Of a stretch of DNA of 22,307 nt, positions 1 through 8,095 are shown piece after piece. A model generated the notes under the pieces. The model did no database searches, was not told the origin of the DNA, and saw only the letters and a program-made list of their open reading frames with translations. The DNA is from DASVTU01 sp036387415 (GTDB lineage Bacteria > Acidobacteriota > Blastocatellia > Pyrinomonadales > Pyrinomonadaceae). The position numbers and the translations under genes were made by a program. Where the stretch lies: positions 1 through 22,307 of the forward strand of contig DASVTU010000015.1 in the NCBI GenBank assembly GCA_036387415.1, in the 5' to 3' direction. Within the stretch, counting starts at the first letter, position 1. Each line of letters begins with the position of its first letter.

Positions 1-66
1 CCCTGGGTACCCAGGGTACTTTCTACCCTGGGTACCCAGGGTAGAAAGTACCCTGGGTACCCAGGG
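1..66. repeat. 66-bp perfect palindrome at the left end, identical to the right end
   Basis: The first 66 bases are three copies of the 16-bp palindrome CCCTGGGTACCCAGGG separated by two 9-bp spacers (TACTTTCTA and TAGAAAGTA) that are reverse complements of each other, so the whole block equals its own reverse complement. The same 66 bases end the window at 22242-22307. Because the reading frame is continuous when the two copies are merged, I read this as the overlap of a circular contig rather than two separate repeats. Confidence 0.95.
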
Positions 67-607
67 TTATCTTGTTGAAAATAAAGAGGCTTCCGCGTTC
101 CCTAAGACTTATATTAAGACTGATGATGATGATGATGATGACGCGTTCCGCGTTTTCCGCGAAAAAATGCGCTTCGCGGCGAGGGAGTTGACGGGCGTGG
201 AACCGCCGCCGAACGAGCAGCAACGTTGGGGCGAAGTGGCCGACGTGTTGGTGCGCGAATTGAGGGAAGCGGCGGCCAAGACCGGCTCGGTTTCATCCGT
301 GCCCGCGTTCCTCTCCGCGCACCTCCGACGACGTCTCAACCACAAGCCCTCTCCGCGTCGGAAGGAAACGCCGCCAGCGACCTCCGTGGCAGGCATGCCG
401 GAACCAGTCGCGCCGATGAATGCTCCCGCGCGTCGGCTCTCGGACGCGGAGATTAGCGAACAGTCCGCGCTCATCGCAGAGTTGCTTCAAGGGGGTTACA
501 CGCCGGAGCAGGCCGAGTCGCAGTTCGGGGGTAGTTTTCACGTCGAAGACTGGACGGCGATTCGCGCTGCCGCCGTCGCACGTGCGGGAGGCGAGACCGA
601 CGCTTGA
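2..607 (+). CDS. Initiator-like winged-helix protein, C-terminal part (gene crosses the window ends)
   Basis: This is the 3' part of the gene that begins at 21679. The frame is open from base 2 through the palindrome and ends with TGA at 605-607. Merged across the 66-bp overlap, the gene encodes 389 aa. This part holds the end of the palindrome-encoded linker, a run of seven Asp (residues about 229-235), then a helical domain of about 70 residues containing W-G-E-V-A-D-V-L and S-S-V-P-A-F-L-S-A-H-L-R-R-R-L, a Pro-rich stretch, and a last helical segment with LLQGGYTPEQAE. I recall similar SSVPAFL..HLRRRL segments in uncharacterised acidobacterial proteins but cannot name a family. An ATG at 167 lies inside the frame, but nothing suggests it is the true start. 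The gene probably heads an operon part that continues into the DUF1508 gene at 687. Confidence 0.8.
   Translation, partial: PGYPGYFLPWVPRVESTLGTQGYLVENKEASAFPKTYIKTDDDDDDDAFRVFREKMRFAARELTGVEPPPNEQQRWGEVADVLVRELREAAAKTGSVSSVPAFLSAHLRRRLNHKPSPRRKETPPATSVAGMPEPVAPMNAPARRLSDAEISEQSALIAELLQGGYTPEQAESQFGGSFHVEDWTAIRAAAVARAGGETDA
122..142 (+). repeat. (GAT)6GAC triplet repeat encoding seven Asp
   Basis: Six GAT codons and one GAC follow directly after the palindrome-encoded linker of the initiator-like gene. In frame they give an acidic tract. Triplet repeats can change length without breaking the frame, so the tract may vary between relatives. Confidence 0.9.
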
Positions 608-686
608 CGTATCTCCGGCAGGCTGGAAGGCGTGTGCGGTCTGTTTTGATTTGAACGGGACGAAGACCACAGGAGAAAAAGAACAG

Positions 687-857
687 ATGATTTACTACTA
701 CTGGAAAGACGCCGCAGGCGAATGGCGTTGGCATCTCAAGGCCGCGAATAATCGCATCATCGCGACATCGGGCGAAGGCTATCGAAATGAAGAAGATTGC
801 ATTAAAGCCATCAACCTGGTGCGCTCGTCTGCGGAATGCTTGGTGAAGAAAATCTGA
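687..857 (+). CDS. DUF1508 (YegP-like) small protein
   Basis: A 56-aa protein that starts at ATG 687, with AGGAG at 671-675 about 11 bases upstream. It has the signature of the DUF1508 domain: aromatic residues and a charged turn at the start (YYYWKDAAGEWRW), then HLKAANNRIIATSGEGY, then a helix beginning with a Cys-Ile-Lys-Ala-Ile pattern (residues 38-42). Family members are usually one or two copies of a 50-60-residue fold, so this is a single full copy. Their function is not well established. It lies 79 bp after the initiator-like gene on the same strand and is followed by a strong hairpin at 879-910, so it is probably the last gene of the maintenance transcript. Confidence 0.8.
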   Translation: MIYYYWKDAAGEWRWHLKAANNRIIATSGEGYRNEEDCIKAINLVRSSAECLVKKI

Positions 858-1171
858 CGGAAGCTGTCACGGAAGCCACGGCCACGCGTGTCCGTCGAGA
901 CGCGTGGCCGCATCGCGCGGGTGGGGCTTGTGGGTCGAGGCTTCACCCTCTTTTTTTGCGGCGCATCGACAGGCAACGAAGCCCGTCCGTGTCGGACGAG
1001 GGGTAATAAAAACTCTGACGAGGACGTGGGTTCAAGGCTCGTTCGAGCGTCTTGTCTATGAAGGCGGTTGGCGGCCTGAGCCGTCTCTCGCTTCCGCTTC
1101 CTGAACGTCGCACCTCCACGCAAGAGCGAAGCCGTCTCTCTAAAGTTTCATGAGTCCGCTCCGGCAAAACG
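858..1171. other. Intergenic stretch upstream of the sigma-factor fusion
   Basis: The 314 bases hold the hairpin at 879-910, a T8 run near 950, and a short dyad CGTCCG-TGT-CGGACG at 984-998 followed by an AT-richer patch (GGGGTAATAAAAACT). I see no convincing -35/-10 pair. The promoter of the sigma-factor gene should lie here; the dyad is a possible operator. No gene is supported. Confidence 0.5.
879..910 (+). terminator. Hairpin after the DUF1508 gene, probable transcript end
   Basis: CGGCCACGCGT at 879-889 and ACGCGTGGCCG at 900-910 form a perfect 11-bp, very GC-rich stem with a 10-base loop, 21 bases after the stop codon. No T tract follows, so it is not a textbook intrinsic terminator; it could still end or stabilise the upstream transcript. 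Confidence 0.5.
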
Positions 1172-4100
1172 ATGTTGCGAACAGCCGCCGCCAACAACGC
1201 CGTCGATGACCGACGCCATGAGGAACTCTTTCTCGCGCGTTACGGGCGTCTGCGCGCGTGGGCGCGACAGTTGACGTGCGACCGACAGGAGGAAGCCGAA
1301 GACCTCGTCCATGATGCCTTCATCCAGTTCACCTTCGCGCGTCCCGACCTCGACGCGATTCAAAATCTCGACGGATACCTCTATCGCCTCCTACGCAATC
1401 TCCATCTGTCGCAGGTGCGGAGGCGTCTGCGACTACCGCAACGCGCGCTCTCAATCGTGGATTACGATGCGGTGGAGATCGGACTGCGCGCCAACGACCC
1501 GCGCGAGCAGATGCGTCTGCAAGACGAACTGCGGCAGGTCTGCCGCTATGCGTGTCTACGCAAGAACACATCGAAGGCCGGAAGCGTGCTTATCCTGCGT
1601 TTCATGCACGGCTACTACCCGCGCGAGATTGCGCGCGTGATGCGCGGTTCGCGTCCCGCCGTCGAGGAGCGTCTGCGGCTGGCGCGCGGCGAAGCGAAAA
1701 CGTTTCTCGAAAATCCGTCGAGCCTCGTCTTCCTGCGCGGAGCCGCGATGACGCGCATGGAGGCCGAGAGTGTCTACGCGCGGACGACCGACGAATTACT
1801 GCAAGACCTCCGGCAGACCATTTTCGAGTCGTGCCGTGGCGACTGCCTCACGCACGCACAGTTGTCGAAGCTCTACCGCGCGGACGAAACCGACGGACGC
1901 GAAGAACGGGAGACTGCCGAACGCGCCGCAGGCGAGACCGACCAGCGCGCAACGAAAGCCGAAGGGAAGTCCGAAGGGATAGACGGCGCGACGCTCGCGC
2001 ACATCGTCAGTTGCCGACAGTGCCTCGATGCGGTCAACGTCGTGCTCGGCCTGCCGCTCCTCGCCGAACGTTACGCGACCGATGCGCTCGGCACCGATAC
2101 GCATGGACGCGACGGCGGCGACCAAAATGGCGGCGGCAGAAATGGCGGCAAAGGCAGCGACAAAAACGGTGGTGGTCGAGACGGCGGCGGCTTCGGTGGT
2201 GGCGGCTTTGGCGGCGGTGCGACGGGTGGAGGCGGTGGTGGCGGCGGGTTGTCGGGCGGGGAAGCGGAGACGGCGTTGCGTCGTTGTCGCAGACGTGCGC
2301 GGGATGTCTTCGAGCATCGTCCGCAGGAGCTTTGCATCACGGTCAACGGTTACTTGCTGGCGACGCAACGCGTCGGCGGCGAAGTGTGTGAGCAGACGCT
2401 CAGCGTCAATCTCGACGAACGCATCGACTTCATCGAAATCGTCAGCGAGCAGGAGTTGCGCCTGTTGTTGCTCGACGTGGACGACGTGCCGCCGAAGGGC
2501 GCGTATCGACAGACGGCGCGCATCGTCCTGAGCGACCGCCGGACGCTCGAAGCGACGCTCAGTTTCAGCCATCCGTGGCCGACTGTGCAGGTCGTCTATC
2601 GAGACCCCTCGCAGACGGCGGAGAGCACGTCGGAGCACGACCTCACGGCGGAGGAACAACGCAGACTCGCGCCACGTTTCGCCGCGCTCTCTGCCGCGAC
2701 GACGCACGTGCCGTCGGCCAACGAGACGCATGCGCCGTCGGCGAATGGAGAACGGGCGACGGACGTGCGCGTGCCGCCCGTCGAAAATCAGAACGCGCCG
2801 CAACGTTTCGGCGTGCGCGCATGGCGTGAGTGGTTCGCGCGTCTCTCCAGTCGCGTGTCGGGCGGGATGGGTCTGCTTCGTTTCGAGCCGCGCGCGTGGG
2901 TCGCCGCGTTGGCGTTGGTGCTGGTGGTCACGTTGGTCGCCGTACGTCTGCATGTCCCGACGGTCTCGGCGGCGGAACTCCTGCGACGTTCGGCATCGGC
3001 GGAAGCGAGCATCGCGGCGGACGCGTCGGAGGCCGTCCATCGCACCATCACGTTGGAAGAACGTCGCGGCGCGGGCGGCGCGTTGGTCACGCGTCGTCGC
3101 ATCGAGACGTGGCAGAGCGCGAGCCTGTCGGTTAGTCTCCGGCGCGTCTACGACGAACGCAACCAACTCGTCGCGGGCGCGTGGACGGATGCCGACGGGA
3201 CGAGCACCGTCTACCGTCGCGACGCGCAGCCGCAACACCTCGCCGCCGACGCGGACGCGAAAGCTCTGCTCGACGCCGCTGACATCTGGCGGCTCACGCC
3301 CTCCGCGGCGGATTTCTCCAAACTCACGGGAGACGCCGGACGCATCTCCGTCGAAGAACGACTCGGCGCGTACGTGCTCGGCTACGCTGTTGCTTCCGGC
3401 GACCGCGCAACCAACGATGGCGCGACCGACGACGGCGCGACTAGATTGCTGCGCGCGACGTTGACGTTGACGCGCGCCGACCTCCATGCCATCGAGCAGA
3501 CCGTGGTCGTTGAGCGTGCGGGCGAGATACGTGAATGGCGTCTGATCGAGAGCGGCTTCGAACGTCGCCCCGTCGAGACGCTCGCGCCCGCGCTCTTTCA
3601 ACCCGAACCCGAACTGACGGGCGCATCGCGTGCGGATGCGACGGGCGAAACGTCCAAGCATCCGTCCGACGCCGCTTTCGCCACGCCCGCGTCTGACGAG
3701 ACGACTGACCATGCACGCGAGGCGCGCGGCGTCGCTCCGGCATCAGCGACGGCGGCGTCGGCGGCTTCGCGCGAACTCGAAATCGAAGTCGCTTATCTGT
3801 TGCATCAGGTCAAAGCGAATCTGGGCGAACAGGTCAGCATGAGCAGAACCGCGAGCGGCGCGCTCCACGTCGAGGCGTTGGTCGAGACCGAGCAGCGCAA
3901 GCATGACATTCTGCGTGCGCTTGATACGGTGCTCAGACATCCGTCCGTGGTCGTCGATGTCTGGACGGTGGAGGAACGACTCCGGCGCGAACGCGTGTCG
4001 GCATCATCGTCGCAGACGGGGCAGCAGAGCGTCCGCGAAGTTGAAGTGACGACCGCCCGCGCGCCCGCCGACGCCGAACTGCGACGCTACTTCGCCGCGC

Positions 4101-4576
4101 GCCTCACGGGCGACGAACGCATCGAAGCGGAGATGAAACAGGCGTCGCAACGGATGATGAACTACGCGCGACAGGCGCTCCTGCGCGCGTCTGCGTTGCA
4201 GCGTTTGGTCGAGAGATTTTCGCCCGCCGAGACACGCGCGCTGGACGCGTCGGCGCGCGCCAAGTGGGTCGGCATGATTCGTGAACACACGCACGCCTAC
4301 CGACGCGCCAACGCGCTCCTCGCGCAAGACATACGCATGTACTTCGGCGCGGCGTCCGCCGTCGCTTCGCAGTCCGAGAGCGCGCATGAGACGGACGCGC
4401 GTCGCGCCGCCGTGCGTCTGCTCGAACTCAGTTACGCGCACGACGAGACGGTGCGCGCGGCGCTGACCATCTCTGCGGAACAGCGCACGGCGACGGCCAT
4501 CAAATCGTCGCCCTTCATGCGCTCGCTCGCCGCCTCGGAAAAATTGGCCGCCGCCATCCTCGCCGCGTATGAGTAA
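1172..4576 (+). CDS. ECF sigma factor fused to an anti-sigma-like membrane protein
   Basis: The product is 1134 aa, about five times the length of an ordinary ECF sigma factor. Residues about 17-86 look like sigma-70 region 2 (EAEDLVHDAFIQF, then a helix ending in RNLHLSQVRRR). Residues about 120-180 look like region 4, with a helix-turn-helix (FMHGYYPREIARVMRGS). Next comes a segment with Cys225 and an H277-x3-C281-x2-C284 motif, the pattern of zinc-binding anti-sigma domains. Residues about 309-363 are a Gly/Asp/Asn-rich tether. One membrane helix spans about 575-591 (AWVAALALVLVVTLVAV). The rest, about 540 aa, would lie outside the cytoplasm and is mixed, with helical parts near the end. 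The start at 1172 has no clear Shine-Dalgarno, but an in-frame stop at 1151-1153 leaves no earlier ATG. The last 8 bases overlap the receptor gene. Expected role (inference): a self-restrained, membrane-tethered transcription factor released or opened by a signal. Confidence 0.85.
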   Translation: MLRTAAANNAVDDRRHEELFLARYGRLRAWARQLTCDRQEEAEDLVHDAFIQFTFARPDLDAIQNLDGYLYRLLRNLHLSQVRRRLRLPQRALSIVDYDAVEIGLRANDPREQMRLQDELRQVCRYACLRKNTSKAGSVLILRFMHGYYPREIARVMRGSRPAVEERLRLARGEAKTFLENPSSLVFLRGAAMTRMEAESVYARTTDELLQDLRQTIFESCRGDCLTHAQLSKLYRADETDGREERETAERAAGETDQRATKAEGKSEGIDGATLAHIVSCRQCLDAVNVVLGLPLLAERYATDALGTDTHGRDGGDQNGGGRNGGKGSDKNGGGRDGGGFGGGGFGGGATGGGGGGGGLSGGEAETALRRCRRRARDVFEHRPQELCITVNGYLLATQRVGGEVCEQTLSVNLDERIDFIEIVSEQELRLLLLDVDDVPPKGAYRQTARIVLSDRRTLEATLSFSHPWPTVQVVYRDPSQTAESTSEHDLTAEEQRRLAPRFAALSAATTHVPSANETHAPSANGERATDVRVPPVENQNAPQRFGVRAWREWFARLSSRVSGGMGLLRFEPRAWVAALALVLVVTLVAVRLHVPTVSAAELLRRSASAEASIAADASEAVHRTITLEERRGAGGALVTRRRIETWQSASLSVSLRRVYDERNQLVAGAWTDADGTSTVYRRDAQPQHLAADADAKALLDAADIWRLTPSAADFSKLTGDAGRISVEERLGAYVLGYAVASGDRATNDGATDDGATRLLRATLTLTRADLHAIEQTVVVERAGEIREWRLIESGFERRPVETLAPALFQPEPELTGASRADATGETSKHPSDAAFATPASDETTDHAREARGVAPASATAASAASRELEIEVAYLLHQVKANLGEQVSMSRTASGALHVEALVETEQRKHDILRALDTVLRHPSVVVDVWTVEERLRRERVSASSSQTGQQSVREVEVTTARAPADAELRRYFAARLTGDERIEAEMKQASQRMMNYARQALLRASALQRLVERFSPAETRALDASARAKWVGMIREHTHAYRRANALLAQDIRMYFGAASAVASQSESAHETDARRAAVRLLELSYAHDETVRAALTISAEQRTATAIKSSPFMRSLAASEKLAAAILAAYE

Positions 4577-7500
4577 ACGGAAGTTCGCTATTCATTCGGC
4601 GACGCTCGCACAGAGTTTTGCCGTCCTCCGTCGGTTCGTCTACGCGGCGACCGTGCTCGCCATCTTTTTTTTCCACCTCGCACGCCACACAGAGACGCAT
4701 GCCCTCGCACGCTCGCCGCACGGCACAACGGCGACGGCGACGGCGACGACAACGACAACAGCAGCAACACAGTCTTCGACGGCGACGCTGAGCGGCACGG
4801 TGCTCGACGAGGCGGGCGCGGTGGTCGCCTCCGTCCGTATCACCGTGCTCAACCTCGGCACCGCGTTCCAGAGACACGCCACGACCGACGAGGAAGGCAG
4901 TTATGTGATTCCTCTGCTGCCGCCCGGCAGCTATCACGTGACGGCATATCGCGACGGCTTCACGCCGTTGGAGATTCGCCACGTCGTCTTGAACGTCAAC
5001 GACCAACTCTCTCTGCGCGTCCGTCTCCGCGTCGGCGAAATCGGCGAGTCGGTGACCATCATCGAGCATGCGTCGGGCGTCGAGGAATCGGCGTCGGTGA
5101 GCACGGTGGTCAATCGTCAGTTCGTCGAAAATCTGCCGCTCAACGGACGCAGTTTTCAGACGCTCTTTGAACTCGCGCCGGGCGTGATTTTGACGCGTAC
5201 GAGGTTCGACGAGCAGGGGCAGTTCAGCGTCAACGGCCAACGCGCGAACGCGAACTACTTCACGGTGGATGGAGTCTCAGCCAACATCGGCGTGAGCGCG
5301 GGCGCGACGCCGGGACAGGCGGCGGGCGGCTCGCTGCCCGCGTTGACCACGCTCGGCGGCACCAACAATCTTGTCTCCGTCGATGCCTTGCAGGAGTTTC
5401 GCATCCAGACTTCGACCTACGCGCCCGAATTCGGTCGCACGCCCGGCGCGCAGGTCTCCATCGTGACCCGCTCCGGCACGTCGGAGTTGCGCGGCACGCT
5501 CTTTCAATTCTTCCGCCACGACGCGCTCGACGCCAACGACTTTTTCGGCAACAGTCGCGGCCTCCGGCAAGGCGCGCTTCGACAGCACGATTTCGGCGGC
5601 GTCCTCGGTGGCCCGCTCGTACGCGAACGAGCGTTCTTTTTTTTCTCCTACGAAGGCTTGCGTCTACGGCAACCGCAGGTCGCCGTCACGGAAGTCCCCG
5701 CGTCGTCGGCGCGTGCGGCGGCGCCCTCCGCGCTGCGTCCCTTCCTCGACGCGTTCCCGCTGCCCAACGGCGCGGATCTCGGCAACGGCTTTGCCGAGTT
5801 CGCCGCGAGCTATTCCGACCCTTCGCGGCTCGACGCGGCGAGCCTCCGCACAGACTTCGCACTCGCTCCGCGCGTTAATCTCTTCGCGCGTCTCAACCTC
5901 GCCCCTTCGCGCACAGTGCAGCGCGGCGGTGTGAGCGTGACGGGCTTCAGCGGCCAGAGCCTCAACACGCGCAACACCACCGCGCTCGACACGCAGACGC
6001 TGACCGCCGGAGCGACCCTCGCCCTCTCGCCACGCGTGACGGGCGATCTACGCGCCAATTGGAGCCGCACGCGCGGCGCGACCACGCTCTCGCTCGACGA
6101 CTTCGGCGGCGCACGTCCGCCGCCCGCCGCCCAACTCTTTCCGCCCACGGTCGCCACCGACACCGACGCCGGTTTTCAATTCCTCTTACGCGGCGGCGCT
6201 AACTCGAATTTCGGTTTGGGGAGAATCGTTGACAATCTCCAACGGCAGTTCAACGTCGTCGGCAGTCTGTCCGTCTTGAGGGGCGCGCACCAACTGAAAT
6301 TCGGCGTCGATGGTCGTCTCCTCCTGCCCGTCTATCGTCCCTTGCGTTACGCGCAGACGGTGGTCTTCGGAGACGAACACACCAACGGCGTCCGCTCCAT
6401 CATCGACGGCGCGGGGCGCGCGTCGCGCGTCGAAGTCTCCGCCGAAGCCGAGCCGCGCAGCGCCCTCTTCGCCAACCTCTCCGCCTTTGCCCAGAACACT
6501 TTTCGCGCGACGCCGCAGACGACCTTCACCTACGGCTTGCGTTGGGAGTTCAACCCGCCGCCGCGCGAGCGCCGAGACAGACATCCCTTCACCATCAACC
6601 AACTCGAAGACCCCTCGCGCATCGACTTCGCGCCGCGTGGCACTCCGCTCTGGCAGACCACCTACGCCAACTTCGCCCCACGCTTCGGCCTCGCGCATCA
6701 ACTCTCGCCCGCGCGCGGCACCACTCTGCGCGGCGGCTTCGGTATCTTCTACGACCTCGGCACGGGACAGGCCGGACAGGTCTTCGGCAGCACGTTTCCC
6801 TATCGCAAAGAGCGCATCCTGTCCGACGTGGCGTTTCCGCTCGCGCCCGTCGAGGCCGCACCGCCGCCGCTCAATCTCGACCCGCCCTACGGCACCATCT
6901 ACGCCTTCTCGCCCAAGCTCCAACTGCCGCGCACGCTGCAATGGAACATCTCCGTCGAACAACCGTTCGGGCAGAAGCAACTGCTCACGGCGGCCTACGT
7001 CGGCGCGGTCGGTCGTCGTCTCTTGCGCGGCGCCGCCTTCCTCAATCCCAACCCGCGCTTCTCCGAAATCCGCATCGTCACCAACTCCGCCTCCTCCGAC
7101 TACCACGCGCTTCAACTTCAATTTCAACGCCGTCTCTCTGGCGGATTTCAGGCGCACGCCTCCTACGCCTGGGCGCACTCCATCGACGACGACTCTGACG
7201 ATTCGGCCTCCAACTTCTTCCGCGACATCGACCCGCAACTCGAACGTGGCTCGTCGAATTTCGACGTGCGCCACAACTTCAACGCCGCGCTAACCTACAC
7301 GCTTCCCCGCACCTCCTTGCCCCGCCACCCGCTCGCACGCGCCGCGCTCGCCAACTGGTCGCTCGACGCCATCCTACGCGCACGCACCGCGACGCCCGTC
7401 AACGTGCTCTTACGCACGGGCGGCATCATCGGCAATCTCGTCGAGGCGCAACGCCCAGATCTCATCGCGGGCGTTCCACTCTACGTCCGCGACGCATCCG

Positions 7501-7856
7501 CGCCCGGTGGCAGACGCATCAACCGTGAGGCGTTCGCGCTCGTCTCCGGTCGGCAGGGCACGCTCGGCAGAAACGCGTTGCGCGGCTTCGGCTTCTCGCA
7601 GGTCGATGCGGCGCTACGCCGACAGTTCGCACTCAACGAGCGATTCCGTCTTCAACTCCGCGCGGAATTCTTCAATCTCTTCAACCACCCCAACTTCGGC
7701 GACCCCGTGGGCGACCTCGGCCAACGCCTTTTCGGTCAATCGACGCAGATGCTCGGTCGCAGCCTCGGCACAGGCGGCGTCAACGGCGGACTCAGCCCAC
7801 TCTATCAAATCGGCGGCCCGCGCTCCGTCCAACTGGCTCTCAAACTACAGTTCTGA
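4569..7856 (+). CDS. TonB-dependent (Oar-like) outer-membrane receptor
   Basis: The protein is 1095 aa. A long signal peptide (positive start, hydrophobic core about residues 23-36) is followed by a Thr/Ala-rich stretch. Residues about 72-155 form a carboxypeptidase-regulatory-like beta-sandwich (TLSGTVLDEAGAVVASVRI, DEEGSYVIPLLPPGSY). A plug domain follows (VENLPLNGRSFQTLFELAPG, FSVNGQRANANYFTVDGVSA, FGRTPGAQVSIVTRSGT), then a long barrel region ending in ...LQF with the terminal Phe typical of outer-membrane barrels. This architecture is the Oar/SusC-like TonB receptor type common in Acidobacteriota. The ATG at 4569 overlaps the end of the sigma-fusion gene (ATGAGTAA), which suggests translation by re-initiation since no Shine-Dalgarno is visible. 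I saw no clear TonB box or N-terminal signalling domain. The ligand cannot be inferred. By analogy with FecA-FecR-FecI it may be the sensor for the sigma fusion, but it could also simply be its target. Confidence 0.9.
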   Translation: MSKRKFAIHSATLAQSFAVLRRFVYAATVLAIFFFHLARHTETHALARSPHGTTATATATTTTTAATQSSTATLSGTVLDEAGAVVASVRITVLNLGTAFQRHATTDEEGSYVIPLLPPGSYHVTAYRDGFTPLEIRHVVLNVNDQLSLRVRLRVGEIGESVTIIEHASGVEESASVSTVVNRQFVENLPLNGRSFQTLFELAPGVILTRTRFDEQGQFSVNGQRANANYFTVDGVSANIGVSAGATPGQAAGGSLPALTTLGGTNNLVSVDALQEFRIQTSTYAPEFGRTPGAQVSIVTRSGTSELRGTLFQFFRHDALDANDFFGNSRGLRQGALRQHDFGGVLGGPLVRERAFFFFSYEGLRLRQPQVAVTEVPASSARAAAPSALRPFLDAFPLPNGADLGNGFAEFAASYSDPSRLDAASLRTDFALAPRVNLFARLNLAPSRTVQRGGVSVTGFSGQSLNTRNTTALDTQTLTAGATLALSPRVTGDLRANWSRTRGATTLSLDDFGGARPPPAAQLFPPTVATDTDAGFQFLLRGGANSNFGLGRIVDNLQRQFNVVGSLSVLRGAHQLKFGVDGRLLLPVYRPLRYAQTVVFGDEHTNGVRSIIDGAGRASRVEVSAEAEPRSALFANLSAFAQNTFRATPQTTFTYGLRWEFNPPPRERRDRHPFTINQLEDPSRIDFAPRGTPLWQTTYANFAPRFGLAHQLSPARGTTLRGGFGIFYDLGTGQAGQVFGSTFPYRKERILSDVAFPLAPVEAAPPPLNLDPPYGTIYAFSPKLQLPRTLQWNISVEQPFGQKQLLTAAYVGAVGRRLLRGAAFLNPNPRFSEIRIVTNSASSDYHALQLQFQRRLSGGFQAHASYAWAHSIDDDSDDSASNFFRDIDPQLERGSSNFDVRHNFNAALTYTLPRTSLPRHPLARAALANWSLDAILRARTATPVNVLLRTGGIIGNLVEAQRPDLIAGVPLYVRDASAPGGRRINREAFALVSGRQGTLGRNALRGFGFSQVDAALRRQFALNERFRLQLRAEFFNLFNHPNFGDPVGDLGQRLFGQSTQMLGRSLGTGGVNGGLSPLYQIGGPRSVQLALKLQF

Positions 7857-8010
7857 TGCGGTTTCCCGGCGAATGCCGGACGCTGGACGCGTTTTTAGCC
7901 TCCCGGACGACTCCCAATACATTTTTCCATCTCAAACGCATTGGAGGGCGATTCCGCCCCACTTCTCCTCTCCATCCGTCGTGCCCGCACGCCAACCCAG
8001 TGCAGACTCG

Positions 8011-8061
8011 CGTCCGATAAGCACGGCGCGGCGGAGTCGTTTTTTCCGGTGTTATCGGACG
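8011..8061. terminator. Long inverted repeat between convergent genes
   Basis: CGTCCGATAA at 8011-8020 and TTATCGGACG at 8052-8061 are perfect 10-bp arms with a 31-base spacer that contains a T6 run. They sit between the end of the receptor gene (7856) and the end of the caspase gene (8096, minus strand). A role as a shared transcript end is likely; a protein-binding or recombination site is possible. The rest of 7857-8095 has a small CCGGC/GCCGG hairpin at 7866-7879 with a T5 run 13 bases later. Confidence 0.45.
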
Positions 8062-8095
8062 TTGATGGTGAAGCGGTGGGCGCGTGGGCGTGGCG

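Noticed and set aside
1..66. Hairpin telomere of a linear replicon
   Set aside because: A palindrome at both ends could suggest closed hairpin telomeres, but the gene continues in frame across the join, and the only recombinase is a normal-length Xer-like enzyme, not a protelomerase.
114..296. Minus-strand frame with a six-His run
   Set aside because: The His run is the reverse reading of the GAT triplet repeat that encodes Asp in the real gene. It is not an affinity tag or a vector remnant.
1796..3712. Long minus-strand frame of 638 codons inside the sigma fusion gene
   Set aside because: GC-rich genes leave long open shadows on the other strand. The translation is Arg-rich and low in hydrophobic order, and it resembles no family, while the plus frame has clear domains.
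5636..5645. T8 runs in the receptor gene (also near 4663) as programmed frameshift sites
   Set aside because: They encode Phe runs in frame, and the downstream frame is intact, so no shift is needed. They are only possible sequencing-error spots.
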